A DNA stretch of 64,000 bases, taken from NCBI GenBank assembly GCA_963921935.1, contig OY998180.1, positions 196,519,044 through 196,583,043 of the forward strand, written 5' to 3'. Origin of the DNA: Galeruca laticollis (taxonomy: Eukaryota > Arthropoda > Insecta > Coleoptera > Chrysomelidae). Made by a program: the position numbers and the translations under genes. The notes beneath the pieces were generated by a model. That model made no database searches and had not been told where the DNA came from. It saw nothing but the letters and a program-made list of their open reading frames with translations. Every line of letters begins with the position of its first letter. Positions within the stretch are counted from its first letter, which is position 1. Shown here in pieces: positions 19,221 through 32,010 of the stretch.

Positions 19221-22200
19221 CTACAAATAAAATCATCAATACAACTGTGGCGAATTATTAAATTGAATTGTTGATCTATCCGGCTAACATGCTTTCAGTA
19301 AAATATGATTAAACATCAAACTTCAAACACACAGCAGTAAAAAACTATTTTTCAAACTGGTACTGAAAATTTATAATTTTAATTAAACTAATATTTGTGG
19401 CAAACCAATGTCATTTATTAATGCGTATTTATAGACTTGTTTTATATATTTAGTACTTACAAAAATCATATTCTTTATTAAAGCGTTATCTCACAAATTA
19501 TTAAAATTGTGTCCATAATAATTTTTAACGAATATGAAATACAACATATTCATCTACAATTCCAATGTCTATTACACTTTGTTTAATCATATCTGCTTAG
19601 TTAGTCAAAAAGCCAACAATCATTAAAACATGGTTTAGAGATCACACAAATGTAAAATAATCAAATACTACTAGCCACCATCACCACCATAACATAAAAA
19701 TCCAGATTCTAATAGAATTAGAATAATAGAAATCATAGAAGTCTTATAAGATCTGAGAGAAAACTTTTTCCAGTAACACTTAAGGGCATATTAAAATGAA
19801 TAATCCATAATACATATTCCCCAATACAAAACTGTCCAAATTTACCCAGCTAAATTATAAAACATGTTTTAGATTAGTGGGTATCAAATTCTACACTATG
19901 TAGCAGTATCAGATGATCTTTTTGAACATATGCTGTGCTCAAAAAGTACGAGCTTAACAAAAAAAAGTCAAATATAAAAGTTTTAATTAACAATGTATTC
20001 TATTAGTTTATACTAATGTTTAAAACATATTGTGGTCTTATTCTTTAGAGCCAAGGAATTTGAAACAAATACTAAGTGAATAAACTGATGAAAACGAAGA
20101 CTAAAATAATTTGAGGAAACTACAGAACTACAACTAATTTGTGATTTTCATAATTAATAGTAACAATGACTTTTGATGCATACACACGTTTTCATACTTA
20201 CAAACTTATAAAGTTCGAATATTGAATTAAATGTCTATAAATCATCATTTTGAAAAAAATAAGACATGTATTTTATTATTTCTGACAATTTAAGCCAATA
20301 ATTTCGAGAATTTAAATTTGCTATAAAATTTTATAGAAATTTTAATATTACAAAAATATATAATATTCAATTGTTCAAAGGAAATATCAATAACGATGTT
20401 GGACGTATTCGACAATAAATGCTTTGCTTTTATAATTTATTTTTCTACACAAACAGTATTGCACAGGGATTTTACAATTAATTCAAATAATGGTTATCGA
20501 AAACACAGTTAAAACAATGCCCACTATACACAAAAATAAACTATCGATTGGTCAACATAACTTCACTTACAGCTATTATAGCATGTGGGTAACACAAAAT
20601 CATAAGATTTTACTCACTCAAAGTCATTCAGAGAATATACAATGTATTATTGTATCAAAGCACATAGCATAGCAAGCGGAATATGTCAATAGCATGTAGA
20701 GGTCATTGATCACGTTTATCTATAAGCTTTTCTCCTGCCAAAAATCGCTCAATGCAGCTAAAGAAGTTTTCACTTCGAAAGAGTTGAATAAATTTCAATT
20801 AAAAATTATTCCAAAGACAGGAACTATTCTGTGTGGTTAATATTAGTATAGACTAATATTTTTAATTTTTGAATTCAATTGTATATGCATATTTTTCTTG
20901 GGTATTCATCATAAACTATTTAAAATTTAAAGCTCGTAGGAAAATCACATTATTTTAGTGTGTAACTTCAATTATGATGTTTTAAAAATGAAAGCTTGAA
21001 CTTTAAAGAACCGGTACACAAGAAATCTGAAGAAAAGACAATATTAACATCAAAACAACAGTCTTTTTAATGATAAAATTCAACATTTGAGTAAATTTAT
21101 CTATTTTGGTAATATTCCAACCAAGGAAGAAACAGTCTATGAAGATATTTATGATATGGTTTAAAAATATTTATTCAATTCATTATATTTAAATTTAATA
21201 TTTAACAGGAATTCAAAAATAAATAAACAAAATTAATGATCTAATATTACAACAAAAACCTAATAATTGAGACAGGTGTGACCCATTCTGAATGCATAAA
21301 ACAAATACCAAAATTAAATTTTACATTTAGGATCTAATTTTGCACAAAATAACCAAAGAAAAAGAAATATGTGTCACAAATTTCTAAATAACAATACAAT
21401 AAATAAAATAAGATCAGATACTTGCCATATGATCACTAATTTAAAAAAACAAATTAAAAACAACAAGGAAGTATTAAAAATCCAAATACAACTGAAACCA
21501 CAGAATTTATGAAGCAAATCAATTATCTAAATACTTTGAAGGCAAATATAATAAAACTGTTATTATGATGTCAAAAGATTATACTGATAAGATGATAAGA
21601 CAACTGACAAAAAATTATAACAAGATTCTACGAATATATACTAACAACAAATTAATAATCTAATTCAATCTTGAGAACATGCATGCTACTTTATTCTTCC
21701 ATATTAGTATAACTACATAAATAATTTTAGTCACAATAGAGAAACTATTTATTCAAAACATTTCTACAATGTTAATTACAAATTATACATATGAGAAAAC
21801 AGTTAAGGCCAACATTTATGAATTTGAAATTATTTTTAGAGAAACTCTTTCTTACTAAACTAAATTTACATAATAAAAACAAATTGTACAAATTCAGTAT
21901 TTGAGTTTAAAACTATTTGGACATTCGAAATATACACATCCCTTTCCTTCAAATGGTACCCTATCTGTTAGCTACCTTTACCATACCCTGGGTATGAAGT
22001 GTGTTTTCCAGACATGTTTGATTATGGTTTTGGTTACCAGCTTAATAGACTGACGTTCAAATACCAAAACAAAAAGCAAACTTGGGTCTTCAACATGTCC
22101 AATCAACTAATTTAATGCAGCAAAATGGAGACAAAAAAAATAAAACTAATGAACACACTATAATCACTTAATAATAAAGTTAAAGGCAAACCGAATTGGA

Positions 22201-22486
22201 GAACTAAATATATAACTTATTTACGCAAATATAGTTAGGTATGTTTGACTGTAATTAAAATAGTAATTAAAAAATCTGATAAAGCTCTAAAACTCTGTAA
22301 AGGTAGTTACTATACTCCAGTTTTTTTATATTCAGTTCCAATTAAACAAAAAAAATAATTCATGAAGAGAATTACCCAATAAAATCCCAGTAACTACATT
22401 TTGCAAAAAGGGCAAACTTAGTGTAACAGAATGATACTTACTCTCCGAGGATAATAATGACAGGCAGAATCCGAATATGTATTTAG
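19221..22486. other. AT-rich noncoding DNA upstream of the kinase gene
   Basis: Very AT-rich, only tiny ORFs, no TIR pairs or LINE domains seen. It lies between two minus-strand genes and should hold the kinase promoter and any noncoding first exon. A minus-strand GTAAGT donor (GAGA|GTAAGTATC, near 22443) lies just after the stop of the repeat-protein gene. Confidence 0.5.
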
Positions 22487-23812
22487 TCATATATTATTTA
22501 CGGAATCATTTCTTTCCGCATGCTCTGTGTTCTGATATGGATAGAACAAGATGTAAGATAAGACATTAGTCATGTAAGGAAATTGTGGATGAGAATCGAG
22601 TGTCACAAATGGCAGTAATTGATAAGGTACTGGTGTAAATGGAATTAAATTTGGTAGTAGAGGTATTAAATTTGGTTGATGTGGATCTAAATTTGGCTGA
22701 TGTAGATGTAAATTTGGCTGATGTGGATCTAAATTTGGTTGATGTAGATCTAAATGTGGTTGATGTGGATGCAAATTTGGTTGATGTGGATGCAAATTTG
22801 GTTGATGTGGATGCAAATTTGGTTGATGTAGATCTAAATTTGGTTGATGTAGATGTGAATTTGGTTGATGTAGATCTAAATGTGGTTGATGTAGATCTAA
22901 ATGTGGTTGATGTGGATGCAAATGTGGTTGATGTGGATGCAAATTTGGTTGATGTGGATGCAAATTTGGTTGATGTGGATGCAAATTTGGTTGATGTGGA
23001 TGCAAATTTGGTTGATGTGGATGCAAATTTGGTTGATGAGGATGCAAATTTGGTTGATGTGGATGCAAATTTGGTTGATGTGGATGCAAATTTGGTTGAT
23101 TTGGATCTAAATTTGGTTGACGTAGATGTAAATTTGGTTGGTGTGGATATAAATTTGGTGGATGTGGATGTAAATTTGGTTGATGTGGATGCAAATTTGG
23201 TTGATGTGGATGCAAATTTGGCTGATGTGGATGTATATTTGCTTGATGTGGATCTATATTTGGTTGATGTAGAGGTAAATTTGGTTGATGTAGAGGTAAA
23301 TTTGGTGGATGTAGATGTAAATTTGGTGGATGTAGATCTATATTTGGTTGATATGGATCTAAATTTAGTTGGCGTGGATCTAAAATTAGTACATTAGGTA
23401 GTATTGGAGGAGATAGTGGTACTGGATTCATAATTGGAGGAGATGGTGGTAATATTGGATGAAATCTCACAGGAAATATAAAATTGGGATCTCCCTTAAT
23501 TCCTGCTGGAATAACACAATTTGGTGTGAATTCAAACCAATAAGCATCTTGTGTGGCATCTGATTTTGATGAAACTCTTAATCCATATAAAGAATTTGGT
23601 ACAATCTTGTTTGGAGGTTTAGTTTGGATTAATACCTGATAGAGCCTGATAATTTCAAATTCATCAGGTTGATAATTCAAAGTTGTCAAATCTGCTTCTT
23701 CATCTCGAGAAGGTTCATGCCTAGAATGTGAGGCAGGAGAATCTGGTTGCTCTGATTCAGTTGGGGGACTGTCCTCTGGATTATTTACAGAATTAATGTT
23801 AGCGTCACCCAT
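22487..23812 (-). CDS. His/Pro/Gln/Asn heptad-repeat protein, function unknown
   Basis: A single open frame of 441 codons from ATG 23812 (preceded by GCCC, with G after the ATG). Residues 1-45 are acidic and Ser/Pro-rich. Residues about 46-118 look like a folded domain (DEFEIIRLYQVLIQTKPP, then SLYGLRV and AYWFEFTPNCVIPAGIKG). A Pro-rich linker follows, then about 35 seven-residue units of the LHPHQPN type (about 145-390), and a hydrophobic C-terminus. No signal peptide or catalytic motif is visible. I do not recognise the family. The clean frame through a long repeat suggests a real expressed gene. It might bind metal through the His residues or act as a disordered scaffold; both are guesses. 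Confidence 0.65.
   Translation of the reverse strand: MGDANINSVNNPEDSPPTESEQPDSPASHSRHEPSRDEEADLTTLNYQPDEFEIIRLYQVLIQTKPPNKIVPNSLYGLRVSSKSDATQDAYWFEFTPNCVIPAGIKGDPNFIFPVRFHPILPPSPPIMNPVPLSPPILPNVLILDPRQLNLDPYQPNIDLHPPNLHLHPPNLPLHQPNLPLHQPNIDPHQANIHPHQPNLHPHQPNLHPHQPNLHPHPPNLYPHQPNLHLRQPNLDPNQPNLHPHQPNLHPHQPNLHPHQPNLHPHQPNLHPHQPNLHPHQPNLHPHQPNLHPHQPHLHPHQPHLDLHQPHLDLHQPNSHLHQPNLDLHQPNLHPHQPNLHPHQPNLHPHQPHLDLHQPNLDPHQPNLHLHQPNLDPHQPNLIPLLPNLIPFTPVPYQLLPFVTLDSHPQFPYMTNVLSYILFYPYQNTEHAERNDSVNNI
22640..23385 (-). repeat. 21-bp coding minisatellite (about 35 units)
   Basis: Units such as AAATTTGGTTGATGTGGATGC (one more base than 20 if closed; period 21) repeat with A/T, G/A and C/T variants. On the minus strand each encodes a seven-residue HPHQPNL-type unit. 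Mixed unit variants are clustered (LDLHQPN against LHPHQPN), as expected from unequal exchange. Confidence 0.9.
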
Positions 23813-25708
23813 GGGCTTGGTCTAGTCCTGTGAACCTTGTAGACAAACTATTCTCGATTCCACCAAAGTGTTAACAAATTGGATTTTAATGCCTATAAAA
23901 TTATACTACTTAGGTATTTTGTACCAATAGTAAAGATGTCCTCAACGGATCTAACCAACATTAAACAAGAAAACAGCCACAACCATCATATTATTTAAAC
24001 TATTAGCTAAATACATAGCATTAATGAAAAACAATGTACAATCATAACTAATCTAAATTACTTTTTATCAACTACTTTTGTATTTAGAAATAATTTAATT
24101 TGCCGGTAAATTGAAAATTTTCCCCAACGCACTTATAACCTTATAACGCTGTAATTTATTCCAATATTTCAAATAAAAGTCCAGTTTACTATTTAAGGTT
24201 ATAAAAGGGTATTTATTGAAATCTAATGAGTAGAAATTATACATACCTTATCAATAGTAGGGCTTCAATTTTAATTGTAAGGAGCAGAATTTATATTACA
24301 TACAATGGATGACCATTTTATCACTTCACAAACAGGAAACAAAGCGTTATCAGATGCTACAGGGACGCGTTACTAACACAATTTCATCAAGTTGGCGGGA
24401 TGAAATGGAATTGACAGTTATGTTGTGATATAATTGGTGGTTTAATAATTATTTTGTTAGCTGACCAATAGGTGAAAGTCAAAACGACCGGTATTAGATT
24501 ATATCCTATCAAAATGACCGGTATCAGATTATATCCAATCAAAACTTACTGGATCATTGGCGCCAACTTAATAAGATTTTAAGAGTGCATTCCAAAATAC
24601 ACATCAGTCATCAGTAATCTGACCAGTGATGTGACGTCATGAATCGACGCATAACTGTTTACTTTGCTGAGATGCCATTATTTTAAATAATAATTGATAC
24701 TACAAGATTTTGACAAACTCTTATACATATACATACACGCTCGGAGAAATAAGTCACCAAGATCACACTTTTCTCACCAGGGGGTCTATTCTCGAATGTC
24801 GAACAAAATATGTTGAATTCGACATTTGTCGATGAAAACTGTCGCACAACTTGAAATTGTGGTAATCTCTATAGACCGAAAAAGTGTAACGTCAGAACAT
24901 GGCCGCTGACAGTTACCGAGGGAAAGAAAATCAATTATTTAACTTATGTCTTGTCTTGACCATTGTAATATTTTAAAAGTTTATTCGTTTTTTCATTTGT
25001 AAAGTGACACTGCAATGACTATCAAGAAATTACGCCTTATTGCTTCGCTCCTAAATTTCCATCATCTACTCTATATCTAGTACTCTCTGTCAGTAGAATA
25101 TGGTGACATACCAGTTTAATATGGCATCAGATTCATGACGTCCAGTATACTGATGTATATTTCGGAATATCTGAAAATCCGTGTGTTTGGAAGAAAAGAG
25201 CGCTTGCTAGCGCTCCAGTTTTTGGTCAGGACCAATGAACCACTCCAGACTCCAGTTCATTGGCCAAGGCACGTTTGCTAACTTCAATAGCGCTGACGCC
25301 ATTTTGCTTATTTATTTTGTTTGTTTTGAAATCAGTTTATAAGCGAAATTAGCAATATCATTACCAAAATATGTTCGATCTCTTCATCATTCACTACATT
25401 ATTTAATATATGTTATTCATAATTGATAATTTTTTAATAAGTTTATCCAGAACGCGTGACCATACGTCATACAAAATGGCTGTTGGTAGACACCATAGAT
25501 AAAATATCTTAAAAAAAAAGGTTGACACAAAGATCATTTACACCACAGATAACCCACAGAATTTACACCACAAATCACCCACCTTATTTACACCTGCGTT
25601 TTGCATTGGTGCTTGGTGCATAGTTGTGACAAAGAATACGGTGTATATGGTGTATTATTTGGTTGTGATAACAGTTTTTCTTCTATTTATGTGTTTAAAG
25701 TTTAAATA
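23813..25708. other. Intergenic DNA, putative divergent promoter region
   Basis: No coding segment recognised. It lies between the minus-strand repeat-protein gene and the plus-strand SWIM/YqaJ relic. A 33-base unit with GACCGGTATTAGATTATATCC is repeated at 24478-24543. GTCTATTCTCGAATGTCGAA near 24786 resembles the end of a DNA element, but no partner was found. Confidence 0.4.
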
Positions 25709-26035
25709 ATGGCTTGTTGTTCCGATAAAAGTGATTATCTATTGATGTTAGAGTGTGAATACTGTGAATGTAGAGAAATTGTCATAAGATACAATGAAAA
25801 GATAAGAGTTATTCAGGGTATTGATCCCTCATGAATAACCCTGCTCCTATTGAAGAAACTAGAAGTCTACTTTCCACCAGTGACTGATATTTCCACATAG
25901 TGTCGTATTTGGTCCTGACACACTACACCAATAAAAGCTTACAAGAGTTTGTCAGCATACAAATATTTTCAAGCTGGATTTGTCCAAAATTGCAGAGCTC
26001 GATGAATTGGCGAAAATATTGTTGTGTTTGGCCAG
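25709..26035 (+). pseudogene. SWIM/YqaJ gene, N-terminal exon
   Basis: ATG 25709 opens 41 codons with a Cys-rich start (MACCSDKSDYLLMLECEYCE). After a stop, shifted frames carry LPPVTDIS-like and AYKYFQAGFVQNC, then GENIVVFGQ up to a CAG|GTAATT donor at 26035. Joined to 26817 this gives IVVFGQVKHSQRM, the expected run into the SWIM domain. Confidence 0.55.
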
Positions 26036-26149
26036 GTAATTGAAAAATATATTGTGCTGTGCTACCACATAAGTGATAGAAGTGCTTTTCAAAATAAAAT
26101 ATTCAGTTGTGCTCTTGAAGATAAGATTTTGTTTAGACTTGAGATTCTA

Positions 26150-26665
26150 CTGAAATAATCAATACAAAAAGATTCGTCTCAACCATATGTAGGATGAGAT
26201 TCAACCACGCACTTGTCCTGGCATATTTATATAAAATCAAATTAAAGGAATCACCATATTGTGAATGTGGCGAAGTAGGAAACCTAGAACATATAATTTT
26301 AAATTGTAAAAATATTCAAGACAAAATGGATTTATCATATAAGATCTAGAGAATTCTCCTGTATTGATCCAGCACCCACTTAATTTAAATCAACTGATTA
26401 GTTTAAATAATGTACATATTTATAGAATTTTATATACACATATTGTTAGACTAACAATTAGTATCTAAGATCCTTTGTGTCTAACCTATGTTGCACCCCC
26501 AATCTATACGCGGTACACCCACTGTATTGGCCAGCTCTGACATACCCCAGAGCAAATTTAAGTATCCCTGATGTGCATTCCCCAAAAGAATTAAAAATAA
26601 AACTAAAAAAAATCAAAAAAAAGAACAAAAAATAAATGAGGAAAAAAGCTATTAAACTAGGCAAA
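26150..26665 (+). mobile_element. 3' fragment of a LINE in the SWIM/YqaJ intron
   Basis: RMRFNHALVLAYLYKIKL followed by YCECGEVGNLEHIILNC is the RNase H-distal tail (CxC...H...C) of a Jockey/I-type LINE, ending in an A-rich stretch at 26590-26650. It is 5'-truncated and lies inside the intron 26036-26816. Confidence 0.65.
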
Positions 26666-26816
26666 GATATTAAGTCTTAAACATAATGTGAAGGCAGAGT
26701 GATGACAATCAATCATTTTTCGCAACACGAATTAAATTTGACGAATGGAATCTCTTCCGAAGCCATTGTAACCTCACACACACATACTGAAATAATCAAC
26801 AATATTTCGTTTCCAG

Positions 26817-27479
26817 GTGAAGCACTCTCAAAGGATGAATGATCCACCATTGAAGGTATGGATCATTTGTCAACCAGATGGTTCCATAATATCTGCACAT
26901 TGTACCTGTATGGCTGGCCTATCTGAAGTATGCAGTCACGTTGGTGCATTATTATATGGTTTGGAATACATGTACCAAGCATCTAGAAATTTCTCTCCTA
27001 TTGACATGTAATCAAAGTGGACTGTACCATTGATTTCAAATGTTCCAATAGCGAAATTGAGTGAAATGGAGTTGAAGAAAACAAGAACTGAAGGATCACT
27101 CACAGCAAGCCATAGCTCGAGACGTACTGTCCCTAGACTTGAAGGGAAAGAATTGATTGAGTTTCTTCAAGATATGCGGGTTAAAGGAGATGATGCATCT
27201 ATTATGAGAATAATAGAGCCATTTGCATCTCAAATGAGCTACAAAAAATTATCCATTTCTATGATATCTATAAAGAGGAAAATGAATTGCTCTCCTTATC
27301 TGACTTGTGTCAACTAGGACATCAGGTTGAAGAGCAACTGAATGATCGGACACGTAAAAAAATTTTGTTGGCCACAAAAAAAACGGAAAAAGTCAAGTGA
27401 ATGGTTTCAACAACAAAAAAGGTCGTATCACAGCTTCTAATTTCAAGAGGGTGTGTAGAACATCTGTGACTAAACTATC
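26817..27479 (+). pseudogene. SWIM zinc finger and linker exon
   Basis: After acceptor TTTCCAG the frame reads VKHSQRMNDPPLKVW and then the SWIM signature CTCMAGLSEVCSHVGALLY (CxC...CxH). A stop at 27009-27011 interrupts it. Further frames carry CKWTVP-like, FASQMSYKK and GRITASNFKRVC (27421-27456), the block that leads into YqaJ. The BEL element is inserted after TKLS. Confidence 0.7.
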
Positions 27480-28326
27480 TGTTGTGGAAACACAATTCTA
27501 AAATAGAATAATTTTTGACCTACATAATCTTTCATACTGAATATTCAAGCTTAAAATTGTTTATATCAATTTAACAATAACTCCTTTTTATTAAAAACCT
27601 GCCATCGTGATAAATTAAACATGAATGTTAGTATTGTAGCTCAAATATCACAGAAATCATCACATTTAGAATTGGTCTGTAAAATATGTTCAAATAACCT
27701 TGTAATATTCAGTAAACTTGCAATATAACAAAATTACTCAAGTTTCAACGTTTAAAATCTTTGCAGTTCCATTCTCTCTCAAAATGTTAGTATAAAAAAA
27801 CAGCAGAAAAACAAACGTTTGTCGGGCCGTTTAATCTACAGTCGAACGATTCACGGGGGCACCTTGTATCAACCCGAAAGGGATTTTTAGAAATTTTAGC
27901 TTGAATGTGCATCTATCTCCCCTCTCGTTAAAAAAACTGAGACACAATTTAACTGAAGTAAATTCACGTCATAGAGTCAGTCGGTTTTTAGACCCAAAAG
28001 TAAACTTATGGTCCATGACCACACAAAAACTATAACGTCTCAATTATTATAATATGTAGTATTGGTCTAAAGATAATATTTAGTACTGGCTAATGTACAT
28101 CAAGTGATTAAAGTAAATAAATTGAATAGTAGTACAATTTGTTTTATAACCAGTCCTAGTGGATTAAAAGTGCATAATCAAATTGAACACACCAGTTAAC
28201 TGCAGGTTCTGGGAAGAAGAAAAAAGCAGTTGGGAATGCAGTTCCCCTTGGAAGAGTAGAAGGTAGGAGATATTATTTTATTAATAAGTGACTCTCACGC
28301 CAAATTAAGGCCCTTTTACTCCAACA
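27480..28326 (+). repeat. BEL 5' LTR
   Basis: 847 bases, TG...CA ends, over 99% identical to 35203-36049. It should carry the promoter and the poly(A) signal. Confidence 0.95.
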
Positions 28327-28346
28327 TTGGTCCTTCGAGCCGGATG
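28327..28346 (+). promoter_or_regulatory. BEL primer-binding site
   Basis: TTGGTCCTTCGAGCCGGAT lies directly after the LTR; TGG at its start pairs with the 3' CCA of a tRNA. The tRNA species was not determined. Confidence 0.7.
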
Positions 28347-28754
28347 AGGGTATAAGTAGACAGCTCTCTTCAGAAAATTCAACAGAAATAAACTAAACAT
28401 TTCATGTATCTCAATTTAGCATTTAACAACAAATAATGGTTATATATAAACACATTTTTGGCAAGTGATTTTATCCATATTATATGCAAACATTTATAAA
28501 CGATTTGTAGTGATTTAATTTTTGCGTAAGTGGTTACAGACTGATATAAATTTTATGTTAGAACTCTTGTTATTTTACATCGTTTTTTTTGGTAAAATAT
28601 TGTACCTTATTTTTTGACAGAAAACAAAAAAAATAATAAATAATACGAGGTGTAATCAAAATATTTGACAAAATGTTTTTGATATTTGTTAGATCCAAAT
28701 GCTGAATTTTTCCCTTGCATGATTTAAACGGTTTCAAATACTGACAATATTATG

Positions 28755-29225
28755 CAGGGTGCTGCAGCAATTTCAGTCCAAAATAATTTTGGAAATTTAT
28801 CTTAACTTTTGAATTTTTTTCTACTAAGAATTAAAATTTTGTGTATTAATCTCTTTTTATACAGTGTGTTACGACAATTTTGGTCAAAAATATTTTGGAA
28901 ACTTACCCAGTTTTTTTATAAACTTTTGCGGGAAAGTGAATTTTACGTATTAATAATAACTATACAGTGTGTTATGACAACTCTGGACAAGAACATTTGA
29001 CACTTTATTCAAATTTTGAACATTTCATTCACATTTTGAACATTTTTTGCGCATAAATGAAATTTGTGTATTAATTGCGATTTATACAGGGTGTACCAAC
29101 AATTTTGTTGAAAAATATTTGAATTTAATCCTGATTTTTGAAATTTTTTGTGATTTAAGTTAGAAGTTGTGAACTTACAACCGTATGTACAAGGTTCTAC
29201 AATAATTCTGTGTGTTTTTAAGGTT
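28755..29225 (+). repeat. Degenerate repeats in the BEL leader
   Basis: About five units of some 110 bases start with a TACAGTGTGTTACGACAATT-like box (CAGGGTGCTGC near 28756, CAGTGTGTTACG near 28862, CAGTGTGTTATG near 28967, CAGGGTGTACC near 29085, AAGGTTCTACA near 29189) followed by TTTTGGAAA-like text. They lie between the LTR and gag, where packaging or translation signals of the element would sit. Confidence 0.6.
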
Positions 29226-29261
29226 TTATTATTTCAAATTGAATAATTTATTTAGTTAAAA

Positions 29262-32010
29262 ATGGATGTAGACACACTCAAAAACACACGCTCACGAGCC
29301 AAAGCGGCTATAACCCGTATATTTAACTGGTATCAACTAAGCCAAGATTTAGATGATGCCGATGAATTTGAAAGCAGAGAAGAGTCTACGAAAGGCTTAT
29401 GAGAAATATGAAAATGCACAGGACAATATAGAGAATATTGATCCTAGTGATTCTGAAGATAGGGAGGTAATTGATAATAAATATCATGGTTTAATATCTA
29501 AATTTCGTAAGAAAATTAAATAAAACTCATCTTCACCAAATGTATCGACAACTAATGTACAACAGTTGCAAAACCAAAGCTCACCATGTGTTAAATTACC
29601 TGATTTGAGAATTTCCCCTTTTAACGGTGACATGACAGAATGGCGCTCATTTTTTGAACTTTTTGAAGCCTTAGTTATTAATAATAGTGGTCTCACTGAC
29701 ATCCAAAGATTAATTTACCTAAAAACTGCTCTAAAGGGGGAAGCTCTAAAATTAGTTGACTCTCTGGCTGTTGTTGGTGACAATTTCCAAACAGCGTTGG
29801 ATATTTTAACTAAAAGATATGAAAATATTACTTGTGTTGTTAATAGTCATTTAAATAATTTATTTGATATGTCGCCAATTGTTAAATGTAATTCAACTAT
29901 ATTGAGAGACTTTATAGCGAGTTTAAAGAAAAATCTGGAATCTCTAAGGAAATTAAAATTAACTAATGACGAACTTTTTGAATCTTTTTTGGTTTATATG
30001 TTTGAGAAAAAATTAGACTACAATACAAAAAGGGCTTTCGAGATGGAGAGAGACCCTGATGAGTTACCTTCGCTCCAAGAATTTTACGAATTTTTAGAAA
30101 AACGTTGTCTTATTTTTGAGAATATCGATAGTAGCGAAAATCCAAATAAGAGGAAAAGTGATAAAATTTCTTTACACACGGAGAGTCAGCAAAATAATCA
30201 AAATAATAAATTTTTCTGTCATATTTGTAGTAATTCTGATCATAGACTTTTTAATTGCCAAAAATTTAGAGATCTTTCTCAAAGTGAAAAGGAGAAACTT
30301 ATTAAAACTAAAAATCTTTGTTATAATTGTCTTGGAAAACATAACGTGACACAATGCAATGTCAGTGTACGATGTAAATATTGTAATAATAAACATAATA
30401 CCTTGCTTCATAATCAAAATATAAATTCAAACATCAATAATGATAACAACAATTCTAGAACTTTTAGAACTAATAGTCAATCCAACAACCAGCAAAGAAC
30501 AAATAATAATTCAAATTTAAATACAAATAATTCTTCAAATCCAACCCAAATAAGTTCTACTAGTAATCTCAATACTGTCACTGCTCCTGTTTTTGTACCT
30601 CGAAATCAAAATCAAACACAGCAGCAATCAAGTTCAGCTGTTACTCAAAATTCAAACTCTATTACAAATAAAAATCAAACAAATTCAAGTGCAGGCACAA
30701 GCCTGCAAGCAAATGATAATTCTGTTTCGCTATCAGCCGTGTCTACAAGAAGTTCTCAAGTTCTTTTGGCAACAGTCCAAGTGAACATTGTTTCAAAAAG
30801 TCGTGAGACAGTTTCTGTGAAGGCTCTTCTAGATAATGGTAGCCAGTCAACCTTTATAACGCAACAATTAGTTGATAAATTACAATGCAAAGTTTACAAA
30901 AAATCTTTCAGCATCTCTAGTGTCTCCCAAAATACAATTGAATCAAATAAAATCACTGACATATGTATTCATTCAAAGAAGAATGATTCAAGATTTTTGG
31001 TTTCGTGCGTAGTTTTAAATAACATAACCACCAAGCTGCCACAAATCCCAATTGATTTAGATTCCTTGCAAATACCACAAAAATACAAACTACACATGGC
31101 CGACCCCACCTTTAATATTCCTTCTGAAATCGATTTACTACTCGGGGCGGATATTTTCTACTCAATTTTGACTGAAGGCTTTTACAGCCTGGGAAATAAC
31201 TTCCCTACCTTATTAAACACCCACTTTGGTTGGGTGATAGCAGGAAATGTACCAGTGAGGTGTACTTTACCTAATTTTGAAAAAAAATGTTTTCATGTAA
31301 GAGATGATGGTTCTCAAAATGATAAATTTCAAAGTGATAGTTCACTGAATAATGTTTCTTTATTTATTCAAACTCAGGATTTGGAATCCATGATTGCCAA
31401 ATTTTGGGAAATTGAGGAGATTCCTCAAAAACATTTATTGGCTCCCGACGAGAAAAAAGCCGAAGATATTTTTAAATCTACAACTAAAATTTTAGACAGT
31501 GGAGCATATCAAGTGGATATGCCCATCATTTCTCCTCAGGAACATCTAAAGCTAGGCGATTCTTTTAAAATGGCACAAAAGAGATTTGTATCATTGGAGA
31601 AAAGATTTCAAACTAACAATAACTTGTTTATTGAATATAAAAACTTCATAGATGAATACATTGATTTAGGTCATGCAAAATATGTCCCCTTATCTTTAAC
31701 TAATGAAAATAACGAAAATAAATATTTCATACCTCATTTATGTGTAATAAGAGAGTCTAGTTCTACTACTAAACTCAGAGTTGTTTTTGACGCTTCAGTG
31801 AAAACAACATCAGGATTGTCCTTAAATGATATAACCCTTAAAGGTTACCAAGTACAACCAGATCTCTTTGATATTTTATGTAGATTTAGATGTTTTTCGT
31901 ATGTTTTAACATCAGACATTCAAAAAATGTATAGACAAGTCAAAACTAATCCTAAACAAATTTTTTTACAAAATATATGGAGAGAAAATCCTTGTGATAC
32001 TTTCAAATGA
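29262..32010 (+). pseudogene. BEL gag-protease-RT (first part)
   Basis: ATG 29262 opens MDVDTLKNTRSRAKAAITR, which is lost to a frameshift near 29380 and a stop at 29521-29523. The long frame 29524-32010 holds the gag DUF1759-type region (PFNGDMTEWRSF), two or three Cys/His knuckles (FCHICSNSDH, CYNCLGKHNV, CKYCNNKH), a linker very rich in Asn, Gln, Ser and Thr, the protease (ALLDNGSQSTFI with DNG at the active site, LLLGADIF) and the RT finger/palm (LRVVFDASVK, LTSDIQKMYRQV). A TGA at 32008-32010 interrupts RT just before the TVTYGT block, likely from TGG. Confidence 0.85.

Noticed and set aside
22640..23385. CRISPR-like array
   Set aside because: Units are contiguous 21-mers with no spacers, inside a coding frame of an animal genome.
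22639..23397. 252-codon plus-strand ORF made of NLVDVDA-type heptads
   Set aside because: It is the antisense of the 21-bp minisatellite in the minus-strand gene; a period divisible by three keeps all frames free of stops. No start context or non-repeat domain.
24780..24860. DNA-transposon end (GTCTATTCTCGAATGTCG)
   Set aside because: Looks like a TIR but no inverted partner or duplication was found within reach.
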